A stretch of 64,000 nucleotides of DNA. It comes from Symsagittifera roscoffensis (Eukaryota; Xenacoelomorpha; Acoela; Convolutidae). This document shows positions 32,432 to 42,960 of the stretch, in pieces; position 1 is the first letter of the stretch, and every line of letters starts with the position of its first letter. Below the pieces are notes generated by a model. The model had not been told where the DNA came from and searched no databases. It was given only the letters and a program-made list of their open reading frames with translations. The DNA lies in assembly GCF_963678635.1 (NCBI RefSeq), contig NC_087070.1, forward strand, positions 29,922,048 to 29,986,047, given 5' to 3'. Position numbers and translations under genes: made by a program.

Positions 32432-33057
32432 TATAAATGAATAACAACCAACTGGTTTTTAGTGTGGAACGTTGAAGAATGACTGATCACAGTATACGAG
32501 ACAGATCATGCGCTCCCAAAGTAAAAATTTAGGTGATAACGTTTACGAGCGCCCTAAGCCATATTGATAAGACTTAATCACCAAGGATATAATTTCTTTA
32601 ACGATAAACCTCTTTTTATATGGGTATTTAGTTACTTTTTCCCCCGGCTATACTCTAAAAATCTTCTAGTGTTATTTATTGTGACGGTTATTTTAATGAC
32701 TGTTATGAATCATGGTAATGAATTTCTAACAGCATAACAAAGAATGTCTGGCAAATTATCATGAAAACTTGATTCTGAGTGCTTTCGCCCGTAGCCACTA
32801 TAATAAAGCTATCACATAAATCTAAAAAATCGGGTTTTCACATTCATTCCTAACATGACCTCAGGCGTCATGCTTAAAAGAATGAATAAAATTTGATAGC
32901 CTCGCCTAAAAAGTTATTAGCTTTGACCTAATTGAACTATGCCACCTCTTTCCTGATCTCATTCTCATTAATAAACTTTTCATACTTTTCATTCTCTCAA
33001 TTTCATTTCGTTAGTTCAGTCATTTCATTTTAACAAAACTTTAAACCTCTTCAAGTC
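32432..33057. other. Divergent intergenic region
   Basis: It separates the minus-strand pair from the plus-strand orphan gene, so promoters for both directions should lie here. AT-rich with CTCTCAATTTCATTTCG just before the plus-strand start; no defined box can be assigned. Confidence 0.35.
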
Positions 33058-33702
33058 ATGACTAGTCCTTTACAAATAATCTCAGTGTCTGACCGAGAAA
33101 GAACAATTATCTACCAAACATACACGAGAGAGTCGATTGCAGTCATCCATCAACAGAAAGAGAGAGTCTCTCCGTCTACAGCAAGTCCGTTCAATGACTT
33201 GGCTCCCCGAAAAAACGACGAGAATCAAAACGAGGAATGGACTACAAAAAGTCATATTATGCTACCGAACTACCTCCTTGATCACATCGATCTACTTAGA
33301 CAGAATCGAAAACGAATGTACGAGAGTTGCACTATTCACGAGAGCTATCCGGCATTAGAAAAGACGGAGATAAACGACACAACCTCGCTCGAGCAGTCTC
33401 CAAGAAAAATTCTCTTCGCGTATGACTGCGAGTCAATGCCGTTGTATGAAAATCAGGAGGGATGTATTCGTGATTATGCAGAGCGCGAAGCGTACTGGGA
33501 TATTCCGACAGCAATGTCTCCCGAGTCGTTTGTTAGGGGAGCAGTTTCAACTCCAGAACAATCAACTTCCTATTCGGATGCTCGGGTTTCATCTAGTGCG
33601 GAGACAATTGATCTAGTCACCCCGGATCTCATTCAAAGCACTCCTCCAAATGCAGCTTGCTATGCGCCAAAAAAGAGAAAACTACAGTTTCGAGGTTTCT
33701 AA
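33058..33702 (+). CDS. Orphan gene of the inverted-repeat unit, 214 aa
   Basis: It starts MTSPLQIISVSDRERTIIY. The first two thirds are polar and charged. A conserved-looking block LYENQEGCIRDYAEREAYW (about 141-159) follows, then a Ser/Thr/Pro-rich segment, and the end NAACYAPKKRKLQFRGF with KKRK resembling a nuclear localisation signal. The minus-strand frame at 57068-56725 carries the same landmarks (FYENQEVNFRDYAEQKSY and NACYRPKKRKLQ), so protein-level conservation exists between two loci. No known domain. A nuclear regulatory role is inferred only from the signal-like end. Confidence 0.6.
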   Translation: MTSPLQIISVSDRERTIIYQTYTRESIAVIHQQKERVSPSTASPFNDLAPRKNDENQNEEWTTKSHIMLPNYLLDHIDLLRQNRKRMYESCTIHESYPALEKTEINDTTSLEQSPRKILFAYDCESMPLYENQEGCIRDYAEREAYWDIPTAMSPESFVRGAVSTPEQSTSYSDARVSSSAETIDLVTPDLIQSTPPNAACYAPKKRKLQFRGF

Positions 33703-34802
33703 TAACTTAAACAAAAAACTTTTCTTTGTTTCAAATATTATTCCAAGGTTTTATATTTTCATTTTTGTTTGATTTGACTTTTAAGCTGTTTTAACATTAC
33801 TGTGTGTATATTTTTTGTCTCAGTTTTTATTTTGCTTAATAGTTCAATTAAAGTTTGCCCCGTAAAGTTTTCAGCAAAATGTTAGAGAAAAACTAGAAAA
33901 AAAATCACAAATCGAGAATAATTTTACGCTAAAATTGTTGTTTGAGAAAGAATGAGAGAGAGAGAGAGAGATAAATACACTTGCTCAGTAGTGAACCCCA
34001 TTTGGAATATCCTTTTTGGGATATTGCTTTCTTTTCAAAAGAAAGATAAATATGGAAGGGTCCAACATTTTCTTGTTGATAGTCCAACCATATTTATTTG
34101 GCTTTTTTATCAAACACTCTCTGTCCTCTCTCTCATCATACTTTGTGCCCGTTGGGGTTAGCCAGGTCTTACGCAAAGTAACAGAGAGTGTTTTAAGCCA
34201 TAAATCTGCATTATATTACATTCATATACATGTTTTGGGTGTAAAACGGACAATTTTTTGGTAAAAATGTGAAGAAAAAAAAATTTATGTTTTTTTTTCG
34301 AAAAATGAACATGACCCTTAACCCTGCTCAGAAATTCATGGCAAATTGATTGAGGGTAGTTTCAATGGATTTGGAGAGAAAAAAACTTTTCCCATTTTTT
34401 TTTTCAATATTTTCACAAAAATCAGATTTTCTCAAAAAATCACAACTTTTTAAGCGTCTACTCTCAATGATTGGGCTATAATTGTTTTTTTTTAATTTCT
34501 ACGCTTGTCCTAATTACGTATCAGATAGCTCCTAGAAATTTCAAACCACATTCACTTGAATTTAAAACGAGAACGAATAATTCAAGCTAAAAATGAAGGA
34601 AAAAAAAGTTAAAAAATTATGTTTTTTAAATTTCGAACTTGACCAGTAGAACTGTGCTCGAGGTCCCACAAAACTTACTGTTTTTTTTGTTGATAGATTT
34701 AAAAGACACTTTTTTAAACATTATTTTTCCTTTTTTCACAACATAAAAAGTTTGAGGTTTTCCTTTATTTTGAAAAAAAAAATTTCACTTGAAATTACAG
34801 AA
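33703..34802. other. Non-coding part of the unit with a GA microsatellite
   Basis: A (GA)n run at 33953-33971 faces CTCTCTGTCCTCTCTCTC at about 34118-34135, so 33950-34140 can fold into a long hairpin; the facing ORFs on both strands there are by-products of this symmetry. The rest (34200-34800) consists of A- and T-runs with no gene. Confidence 0.5.
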
Positions 34803-34921
34803 CGGGAGGCGTTCCCGAGGAGCGTAGCGACGAGCAACGCCGGGTTAGCTATTGCCCCTTACACCAAACGGCCATGCCTTAATATTTCGAACGACATGAT
34901 ATGAAATGTTTCACGGGACAC
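34803..34921 (-). repeat. Right arm of the internal inverted repeat
   Basis: It is the complement of 31229-31347 with few differences: CGGGAGGCGTTCCCGAGGAG, GCAACGCCGGGTTAGCTATT, AACGGCCATGCCTTAATATT, ATATGAAATGTTTC. Confidence 0.85.
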
Positions 34922-35607
34922 TGAATGACATGAAGGAAACTTTGATTCCGATATCTTTTACACATTCAAATGACAATCTATGCTTATCATGCATCGGTAA
35001 CTATCAAGGTGTCAAATTTGCAAAATTTTCATTTTTTAAGTTTACTATTTTATTTCAACTTAATTAGTTAGTTGAGGCTTTACTTTCTGAATACTTTTAT
35101 CTCATGTTTCTACTTTTTATTATACGTATTTACGCCAACCAAGAAGTGGGCTTGAAATCATTAGGAAATTACTGTTTCACGGTTAAAATTAGTCAGAAAA
35201 AGTTTTAGGCTCTAGCTGAATCATTCTAAGCTTTAAATTTTGTAATTTAGTGCTGAAATGTTAATTGAAAGTCTAAACCAGTCCCCTAAAAAATGCCAAA
35301 GTTTTAGCGCTAACCCTTAAAATTGACAGCAAAATTTTGAGGCTGTAAATGAATCAGTTTTTAGTATACAAAACCCCTGCACTTGAGCAGAGTGATGAGA
35401 CATATCGAGCTTAAAGCTAGAATAAACCCTGTTTTTGGAAAGGAAAAAACTTATTGTCAAGACGGCGAAGTATAACTCTCGTTAATGGCTTCTACTTGCC
35501 CTTACCCGCAAAGTTTTTTGGTGCTAGTCACTTCTCGCTTTTGCTTTTTCATAACCAGTTCTACTTCTTGAAATATTTCTGAATTACTTCAGTAACTTCA
35601 ACAAACA
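34922..35607. other. Region upstream of the polymerase gene
   Basis: No gene is seen. This stretch should hold the polymerase promoter. It is AT-rich without recognisable elements. Confidence 0.4.
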
Positions 35608-36649
35608 ATGCCGAACTCTACTTCTATCGCGACACCTGTTCCTTGCCAGCAGTGCTGAAAAATATAACGAGCTCTAAAAGGAACTTGAGAAGACATGAGC
35701 AAAAAGTTCACAAGATCCTTCCTCCCCCTCCTCCTCAAACTGTTTGCGATGAGTGTCTCGAGTCATTCGAGAGTTTGTCGGAAGCCCGAGAGCACGTCGA
35801 GCTGGTACATGACATGACTTAGAATAGTCATTGTATCTGTTGCCATACAATATTTCTCACCGCGGAAAGCTATGGACAACACTTGCTGAAGAAGCACGCA
35901 TTGCCAGTTTGGGACGGCATTGAGACGACGTCTTCCGCTGCCCCAACGGAAAGCGCGTTCAGAGGCAAATTGCGTCGATACGATCTCAAAGTTGGTGAAA
36001 AAGAAATGGATTTGCTTCAAGTCATGATGCAAAACAAGGAGGAAATATATGCTCTTATACTGGAAAGGGTCAAAGAGGGTCCGAACAAGGTGCAATTCCA
36101 CGTGGAAGTGGGAATGATCAAAATTCCCACTGTGCAAGACGGGGACAGTGGAAACTTCGAAAGGACCATGCTGTTTCTGAACACTAAGACATTGACAGTG
36201 TACTTCGAGGGAATAGCTGGGGTTCAATTCTTGGAACTGATTGAACATATGGTCAACCAAGTCAATTCGTTCTCTTCTCATGGTAGCGGATGGATTATTG
36301 ACAGAATTGAAAAATTGCAAATCAGTTTCGCGGCCTTCTCACCAATAAGAGCAGGATCCTACCTCGAGCTACCTGATGCACTCAGCGCAGCATCTACTCT
36401 GCTCACAAATATCAACACTAAAGATGATGACCGTTGCTTTCTCTACTGCTTTGTTGCCGCATATCACAATGTGAATGAGCCGGCCCTCTACCCCACATCT
36501 AGACGGTGGCTGGAGAAAAACAAAGTCTCAACCTACAATCTCGACAAAGAAGGAATTGTGAAAATCAATGGGGAATACGAAATGCCAATGGGTTTGATGG
36601 ATATGGACAGATTTGAAAAGTTGAACAATTGTCAAATCAACGTCTTCCG

Positions 36650-36770
36650 GTAAGCAAATTCTAATTGCCTTCTAAAAATTTTAAAATTCCTTCAATAATG
36701 TTCTTCACCTATTCAAACACCCTTTTTATTTCATTCCAAACCTAGGTATAACAATTAATTTTCTGTTCAG
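36650..36770 (+). other. PolB intron 1 (121 bp)
   Basis: The donor is CCG|GTAAGC and the acceptor TTTTCTGTTCAG|G. Removing it joins an Arg codon (CG+G) and keeps frame between NCQINVF and YNDGELLS. The size is typical for a small invertebrate intron. Confidence 0.8.
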
Positions 36771-39341
36771 GTACAACGATGGTGAATTGTTGTCCATAAG
36801 AGTATCGAGCAGATTCACTACTAGCCTGATTGTGGACTTGTTGCTGCTGACAGATGGATCAAAATATCACTATGTGTTGATAAGTGATCTCCAGAAACTG
36901 GTCGAGTACGTGCGGCACAAAGTGCACCGATTTCAATCTGAGATTTGTCGCAAATGTTTCCACACATGCGCTTCATTCGAAACTCTGAGAAGACATCAAG
37001 AACTGTGCTACCAAGACGAAGATGTCGTCATAACAATGCCCAAGCCGGGAAAAGATGACCACAAGTTCAAAAACTTAACAGCTCCTTGGTACGTACCCAG
37101 AGTAATCTACTTTGATTTGGAGTCACTGCTCTTACCAGTATACGCACCGCAACCTGATCCGCGAAAATCTAGCACGCAAACAATTGAAATCCTTCAACCG
37201 TGCGGCTACGCGTTAGCAGTAATCGAATTTGGGAAAGAAGACCTGTTAAAGTTTGAGCTTAAAAGAGGACCGAATGTGATGGAAGAGCTAATTAGCTACC
37301 TTGAATCGTTAGCGAGACAAATTTACGTAGAAAAAAGGAAATATTACACTTTCACTGGTATAACAGACCAGGAACGGGAAGATGCTACAATTTGTTGGAT
37401 ATGCGAGAATGATTTTTCCGACAATGATCAAATGGTACTTGATCATTGCCATTACACCAACAAGTTCCTTGGTTGGGCACACAATGAGTGTAACGTTAAT
37501 AGAAAAACAACAAATTACATTCCAGTGGTAGCTCATAATTTGTCAAAATATGATTTACACTTTATAATCAAAGCGCTGGCAAAAACGATTCGGAAAGCAC
37601 TTTTTCCGTAATACCTGCATCTGAAGAAAAATATATATCCTTGACAATCTCAGTCTACATAAAAACGTACACGGACAAAAACGGAAAAATCAAAAAACTC
37701 TACGAAAATCTGAGATTCATTGATTCGTATAGGTTCATGCTAGCATCGTTGGGAAAACTTGTCGATAATTTGCCCAACGAAAAGTTTTTTCTGCTGGAGA
37801 ATTATTTTGAAAAACTCGGCCACTCACGTGAAAAAGTCAGTCTGTTGAAACAGAAAGGGCATTACCCCTACTCATACTTCAACTCATTCGAAAAATTCTG
37901 AGAAACTCGCCTTCCCCCACGAGCAATGTGGAAAAATAGTCTAACAGGAGGGGATGTGAGTGTTTCAAGAAGCGAGTACAATCATGCCCTTAAAGTTTTC
38001 ACCGAACTGAAGTGTGGCTCACTTGGTGATTACCACGACTTGTACTTGACTACAGATGTGCTATTGCTTGCTTCCGTTTTCGAAGCTTTTCGTGAAGTTT
38101 GCTATCAAACATACGGGCTGGATTGCGCCTGTTACTTCACGGCAAGTAAGCTTTCCGGGGACGCCTTTCTAAAAGTTTGTAAGCCCGAACTGAAACTCTT
38201 AACGGACCGTGAACATCTAGACCTTGTGCAGCGAATGATACGAGGAGGCATGTCGTCGGTTTACGCGCGCCGATATTACAAAGCAAACAATAAATACCTC
38301 GACGATTTTTCGCCCTCAGAACCATCAAGCTACATCCTCAATATTGATGCAAACAATTTGTACGGGGGGATAATGAAACACTGCCCTTTGCCCTTAAACG
38401 ATTTTTCAATAGTTGAAAAAAGTCTGGCAGACATACTGTTCACCAGCGAAACCTCAGAGTGGGGTTATATAGTTGAAGTCAATTTAACCATACCCGAAGA
38501 GCTTCACGACTTCTTTGCTGATTACCCCCTTGCCCCCTCTCGTGAAGTAGTGGGCATCGGTGCAATGAGCAACGAGCAAGTCGACATGTTGGGAAAATTG
38601 GGAATCACCACACTGCCAAAAGTGCCAAAGCTTCTACAGACCTTGCATCCCAAAGAAGGTTATGTTTTGCACTACCTTACCCTAAAATTGTACCATGAGC
38701 TGGGAATGAAAATAACTCACCTCGGAAAAGTTCTTCAGTTCCGCCAAAGTCACTGGATGGCACCCTTTGTCGACCTCAACACCCGCCTACGAAAAACCGC
38801 GGTAAATAAATTCCAGGAGAACTTCTGCAAGCTAATTGTTAATTCAGTTTGCGGTAAGACAATGGAGTTTAAGTTAGGAACAAAGAAGCTGGAGATTGTA
38901 AGGAATGAGAGAGAACTTTTACAAAAAACATCTCTGAGCACAATGAAAAGCTTTCAAATCATTGACGATCAGTTAGCCACAATTAGCTTTTCAGTAACAA
39001 AAACATTGTGGGATAAACCTATGATAGTTGGTGCGACCATCCTAGACCTCGCCAAGCGTTTCATGTTTCAGTTTCATTATCAAAAAATGAAACCAAATCT
39101 AAAATTGGAACTCCTTTACTCCGACACGGATAGTTTTATTTACGCTATAAAAACTGATGACGTTTACCGAGACTTGGAGAAAAAAAAGCTGATTTCGACT
39201 TTTCAAATTACGATAAGGACCATTTCTTGTTCGAGGATACCAACAAGAAAGTTGTGCTGAAGTTCAAAGACGAGACTGGTGGGAAGCCGATCAGAGAATT
39301 CATCGCCCTAAAACCGAAACTATATTCGGTCGTCCTTAATG

Positions 39342-39670
39342 GTAAATAAAATTTAAGCCACCCTTCCACCCCCCATTCCTACCTTTTACAGAACAAAATT
39401 ACCACCACCAACCTACCTACACCCCTAAATTTGTTGCATTAAACTATGGGCATTTAGCTGATTTAGGCAACATTATACAATGTTGCCTAAACGTTGATTT
39501 ATCTGACAACATATTCCCTCTTTTTTCCTCTTTTTTAATCATAATTTAGAGTCTTCTGCTCTTTTTTGGTAAAATGAATCAAATTTTGTTTGGTATAAAT
39601 TGAGTTGCTGAAGTGAAATGAAGCTATCCCTTACGTTGTAGAAAAGAATAATAATTTTGCTTCTGTTTAG
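39342..39670 (+). other. PolB intron 2 (329 bp)
   Basis: The donor is AATG|GTAAAT and the acceptor TTCTGTTTAG|AAGG. Joining gives a Glu codon across the junction and links YSVVLN to GTQKLSAKGIKRS in frame, restoring the expected PolB C-terminal block. This explains why the last part of the polymerase appears as an isolated ORF. Confidence 0.75.
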
Positions 39671-40263
39671 AAGGCACTCAAAAATTGAGTGCCAAAGGAA
39701 TTAAACGGAGTGCACAGAGAGAACTGGTCCACCAAACCTTCAGGGACACATTATTCACTGGAAAAACAATGAGAGTGTACAACTATAATATAGTTTCGAA
39801 AGGTCACACCAATATGACAGTGAAACAAAACAAACTTGCATTATCACCATTCGACTCAAAACGTTTTCTACTTTTCGACGGAATTTCGACAGTGCCCTTT
39901 GGCCATAAAGCCGCTGAAGAAAATGCTTTTCTAGAAGACATTTACATGGACACCGAGTGGGCCAACTCATACAATGAAACTGATAACAGTTCTCCCGATT
40001 TTACACTTCCGGATTGGGGATTTTTACAGCGGCCCTACTCAGAAGCAGAGCTGCAAGAAGAAGAAGAAGCTTCTAGTAGCCGAGTCCGTGAACGTCCCCC
40101 TATAAAAAACCCATTTATTTTATTTGAAGCTTCAGAAGAACGACCATCTAAAAAACAGCGCAAAGAAAACCAAAACGATAAACATTAAAGTCTGAAACAT
40201 ATATTTTCAGATGATTTTTACTGTTCGTCCTTTTTATACTTCGACTTGTATATGTTTTGGTTT

Positions 40264-40470
40264 TTACCAATTTACAACTAATAAAATACTCGTATTGAGC
40301 TCAATCACTGTTTTAACATAAATAGCTTCAGGCAAATAAACTAGTAGACGCAAACCAAGTGTTAATTCAAACAAATGTGTGAAATCCTTAGGCTTGTTTT
40401 CAATAACAAACTTAAATAGCATGACAAATCTTTGACGAAAAGAAAGAAAGCCAGGAAATGATATCCACAT
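40264..40470 (-). CDS. Possible small ORF near the right end, 68 aa
   Basis: A minus-strand frame, MWISFPGFLSFRQRFVMLFK, lies between PolB and the right terminal repeat. It has Phe/Leu-rich, weakly amphipathic composition and no match I know. It may be chance in AT-rich DNA. Confidence 0.25.
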   Translation of the reverse strand: MWISFPGFLSFRQRFVMLFKFVIENKPKDFTHLFELTLGLRLLVYLPEAIYVKTVIELNTSILLVVNW

Positions 40471-40550
40471 GAAACTAGGACAAAAAAAGAAAAGTTCAGG
40501 AATTAGGACGATTAATTTTAATTATCGCGGGAAAAGGGACCGCTTTCAAA

Positions 40551-40793
40551 GGAATTAGAAGGAATTATTGTATCGCGTCCCGGTTGTTGAGCTCAGCTTA
40601 ACAAGATCCTAAGGAGGGGGTCTTTTACTTTAGGGGTGGGAACTTGCGATCATTTACAAAATCCTAGGATAGGGGTCCTCCAAAAAATTAAGGACCCCTT
40701 TCCTAGGATTTTGCTTTACGTGAGGACCCCCCCCCCCCCTTAGGAAGGACACCCCCCCCCCCCTTAGGATCCGGGACACGATACAATACTACT
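40551..40793 (-). repeat. Right terminal inverted repeat of the Polinton
   Basis: It is the complement of 22532-22767. It keeps the same nested symmetry (GTATCGCGTCCCGG near 40570 and CCGGGACACGATAC at 40771-40784). C-runs of 11-13 bases differ in length from the left copy, which also makes them places where assembly errors are likely. Confidence 0.9.
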
Positions 40794-40815
40794 GTTCTCG
40801 TATTTTCGTCTTATT

Positions 40816-41640
40816 TCAAGGTGGTTGGAGTTTTTGGATTTCATCTATGCGAGATTTTAATGGAGTTAGAGTGTTTCTTTCTATAATATGTCCAAGAATT
40901 TTTACTCGTGTTAGAAAAAAGTGTGATTTATCTGGAGCTGCTTTCATGCTTTCTTGTAGTAATATTTGATGATAATTTTCTAAGACAGTAAACATTTCGT
41001 CTTTTGTTTGTGATTGCATAAAAACATCGTCTAAAGATGTGATTGCATTTTTATTGATTATTAGTGGTCTGAAAATTTTACTCATAAATGCTGAAAATGC
41101 TGCTGGTCCTATGGAAATTCCATAGAATAATCTGTTGATTTCGTATTGTTGATTACCAATAACGAATTGTGTTAATCGTCTTGATTATTCATCCAGCGGC
41201 ATTTGATTATTTGTTGTGAAGTATTTACCGTTTATTTTTGTGAAAATTACTTGGATTGGTTCAATAGGCCAAATACATTTAGATTCATCAATTAATGAAT
41301 TGAGGTATCTTGCATCTAGAACGATTTTTAATGATTCTCCTTTTGCTAAAAGGATAACGGGGTTTATGATGGTGTTACGTTTTGGCTGTTCTTCTTTTTT
41401 TACTGGAGAGATGGTTTCATTTTGTTATAGTATTTCAAGTACTTGGTTATCTTTGTCTTGCACGTGAACAGGGACTTTACTTGCTCGTTGTTTTTTGAAA
41501 ATTGCATCAGGTTTTAGGGGAAAGTATAATGGTGAATTTATTTTTCCAACATCAAAGTTTGATGTTGCGTAAACTTTTGGGTATTTTAATAAAAGGTCAG
41601 CTAATTGTTCGAATTATTTTTGTTATCTGAGAGTGTTGAA
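40816..41640 (-). pseudogene. Reverse transcriptase of gypsy copy 2, truncated
   Basis: The 41085-40816 frame runs SKIFRPLIINKNAITSLDDV, MKAAPDKSHFFLTRVKILGH and KSRIDEIQKLQPP, where it reaches the Polinton end. The catalytic box reads SLDD instead of YLDD, a change expected to weaken or abolish polymerisation. Upstream blocks (GNQQYEINRLFYGISIGP; a stop after MPLDE) lie at about 41215-41090 in the complementary strand. Earlier RT sequence reaches 41640 with frame changes. Confidence 0.75.
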
Positions 41641-41652
41641 AATCAAACATTG

Positions 41653-42630
41653 TTAGAAAGTTTTGTTTTTCTTCCGTGTATTTTGATATTTGAAATGTTG
41701 GTTTAAAATAGGGTGTCTTTGTACATAATCTGTATTTCGTTTTTTATTGCTTAAAATTTTATTAAATGACAATTCTTCGTCAAGAATTATGGATTGACAT
41801 ATATCTACAAGTTGTAAAATATTAATTACTCTATACGCTATTTCTTTTGTGGGAGAAATTGTTGCGTTAGTTTCACAATAACTTAAGAGTCCTAGAGGTA
41901 GAGTTATTTTATATGGAGAATTGTTATAGATTTGTAAGCAAATCTTATCGGAGTTTGAGTCTTTCATGTATTTGATAGATGAAATTGTTACTCGGAAAAA
42001 CTTATGAATTGGTCTGAATTCAAGGTCAGACATAAAGAGATGTTGTTTATTATGTTTTTTTTGTCATATTGGTGATGTTATTTAATTGAGAAGTTATACA
42101 CTTTTCCTGATAGTGGTTTCAGGTGATTACGTTCCTGATTGTATAGGGGGTAAAATTTAGAGAAAAATGGTGGTTGTTTGTTTTTTCTTTGAAAAATTGT
42201 CAAAGCTGTGTTTTTCTTTTTCGTGCATTTGTCTTTTATATGAATTCTACTATTTAAAATAATTATTGTTGGCATGTAATCAGTAATAAATGGTATTCCA
42301 ATAATATTTTGTTTTATATCAGTGGCGTGGAAGGTTTGCTTAAATGGTTTGCTCATGAGTTTGTTTTGTTCCATTGTTCCAAAATTTGTTAAGGTTGATC
42401 ATGTGCGGTTGCTCTTCTGCTTGTTGTTTTGAAGGGTATTAATTTTGGGTGTAGAAGTTTTTTTTCATTCCAAGTGGGATGTTGATAATATTTGATTCTG
42501 CTCCAGAATCTATTAAAAAATCTAGTTCAAGGTCTGGTGTTTGCAATTGTTTGGATTTTGGACTTTCTAAAAGAAGTGAGATTGTCCATTTGTTTTCCTT
42601 TTGTTCCTTAGGTATGTTTTGATAAATCAT
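41653..42630 (-). pseudogene. Protease and protease-RT linker of gypsy copy 2
   Basis: 42630-42439 contains LQTPDLELDFLIDSGAESNI, so the aspartic protease DSGA site is intact. 42374-42078 is the C-terminal protease part (FHATDIKQNIIGIPFITDYM). 42033-41653 is a 126-codon linker (MSDLEFRPIHKFFRVTISSI) leading to RT. Stops or frame changes separate the three pieces. Confidence 0.7.
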
Positions 42631-42960
42631 ATTTCTGCTTGAACTTTCTGTGAGTTTTTCTTCTGTTATTTCTTCTACTATTTTTTTTTTCTATTTTTTC
42701 CTTTGTTGTATTATTGGATATAGGTCTTGGTCTTGTATAATAATTTAAAAGAAATTGATCATAGTTTTGATATATATGAGAATATATCGGTTGCTCATAT
42801 ATAATAGGTTCATAGTCATTTTCAACCTTTTATCATATGATTCGAAATTGTGTTTTGTGTGTCACTTTCGCTATCTGTGAATTCGCAATTGTTGTGATTT
42901 AATTGTAATTCTGTGCTATCATTGTTCTCAATACCAGGTCTTCAGTTGATTGTACTTGAT

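Larger units (their letters stand above)
31229..34921. mobile_element. 3.7-kb unit bounded by inverted repeats, three genes
   Basis: Arms at 31229-31347 and 34803-34921 are inverted copies about 119 bp long. Between them are two minus-strand genes (unknown and PC4-like) and one plus-strand orphan gene. The unit lies between the protease and polymerase genes of the Polinton. A relative of one arm plus a decayed copy of the orphan gene occurs at 56.06-57.07 kb with the same relative order, which argues that the unit, or a relative of it, moves or is amplified separately. No target duplication is evident at the arm edges and no transposase is seen, so it may instead be a Polinton-family cassette. 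Confidence 0.6.
35608..40188 (+). pseudogene. PolB: Protein-primed DNA polymerase B (Polinton PolB), two introns, several breaks
   Basis: Exons are 35608-36649, 36771-39341 and 39671-40188. The N-terminus carries C2H2-like zinc fingers (CQQC...RRHEQKVH, CDEC...EHVELVH, CICC...HLLKKH, later CRKCFHTC...RRHQELC). Exo I is YFDLES, Exo II HNLSKYDLHF, with a zinc-binding CWIC...DHCHYT...CN in between. The Exo III position reads YPYSYFNSF with Asn where Asp is usual. Palm motif A is NIDANNLYGGIM, motif B VNKFQENFCKLIVNSVCGKTM, motif C LLYSDTDSF; the last exon has SAKGIKRSAQREL and LSPFDSKRFLLFDGISTV, the normal PolB C-terminus, then an acidic tail with KKQRK. Breaks: frameshift near 35645, TAG at 35820-35822, frameshift near 37584 (A-run), TGA at 37899-37901, frameshift near 39180 (A-run). 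The enzyme would copy the element from a terminal protein primer. Confidence 0.85.
22532..40793 (+). mobile_element. Polinton/Maverick (adintovirus-type) element, 18.3 kb
   Basis: It is defined by inverted terminal repeats (22532-22767 and 40551-40793) and the Polinton gene set: retrovirus-type integrase, packaging ATPase, adenain-type protease, major and minor capsid proteins, pX-like basic protein and family B DNA polymerase. Polintons are self-synthesising DNA transposons believed to form virus particles. The ends read AGTAGTATTG and CAATACTACT. The expected 6-bp target duplication is not present (ACTTTC on the left, GTTCTC on the right). Integrase, minor capsid, polymerase and several small genes are interrupted. 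Confidence 0.92.

Noticed and set aside
33985..34264. Facing ORFs in the GA/CT region
   Set aside because: They mirror each other across a hairpin and share no known motif.
23745..37901. Genetic code in which TGA is a sense codon
   Set aside because: The membrane protein, ATPase, integrase and minor capsid frames all end with TGA at the expected place, so TGA is a normal stop here.
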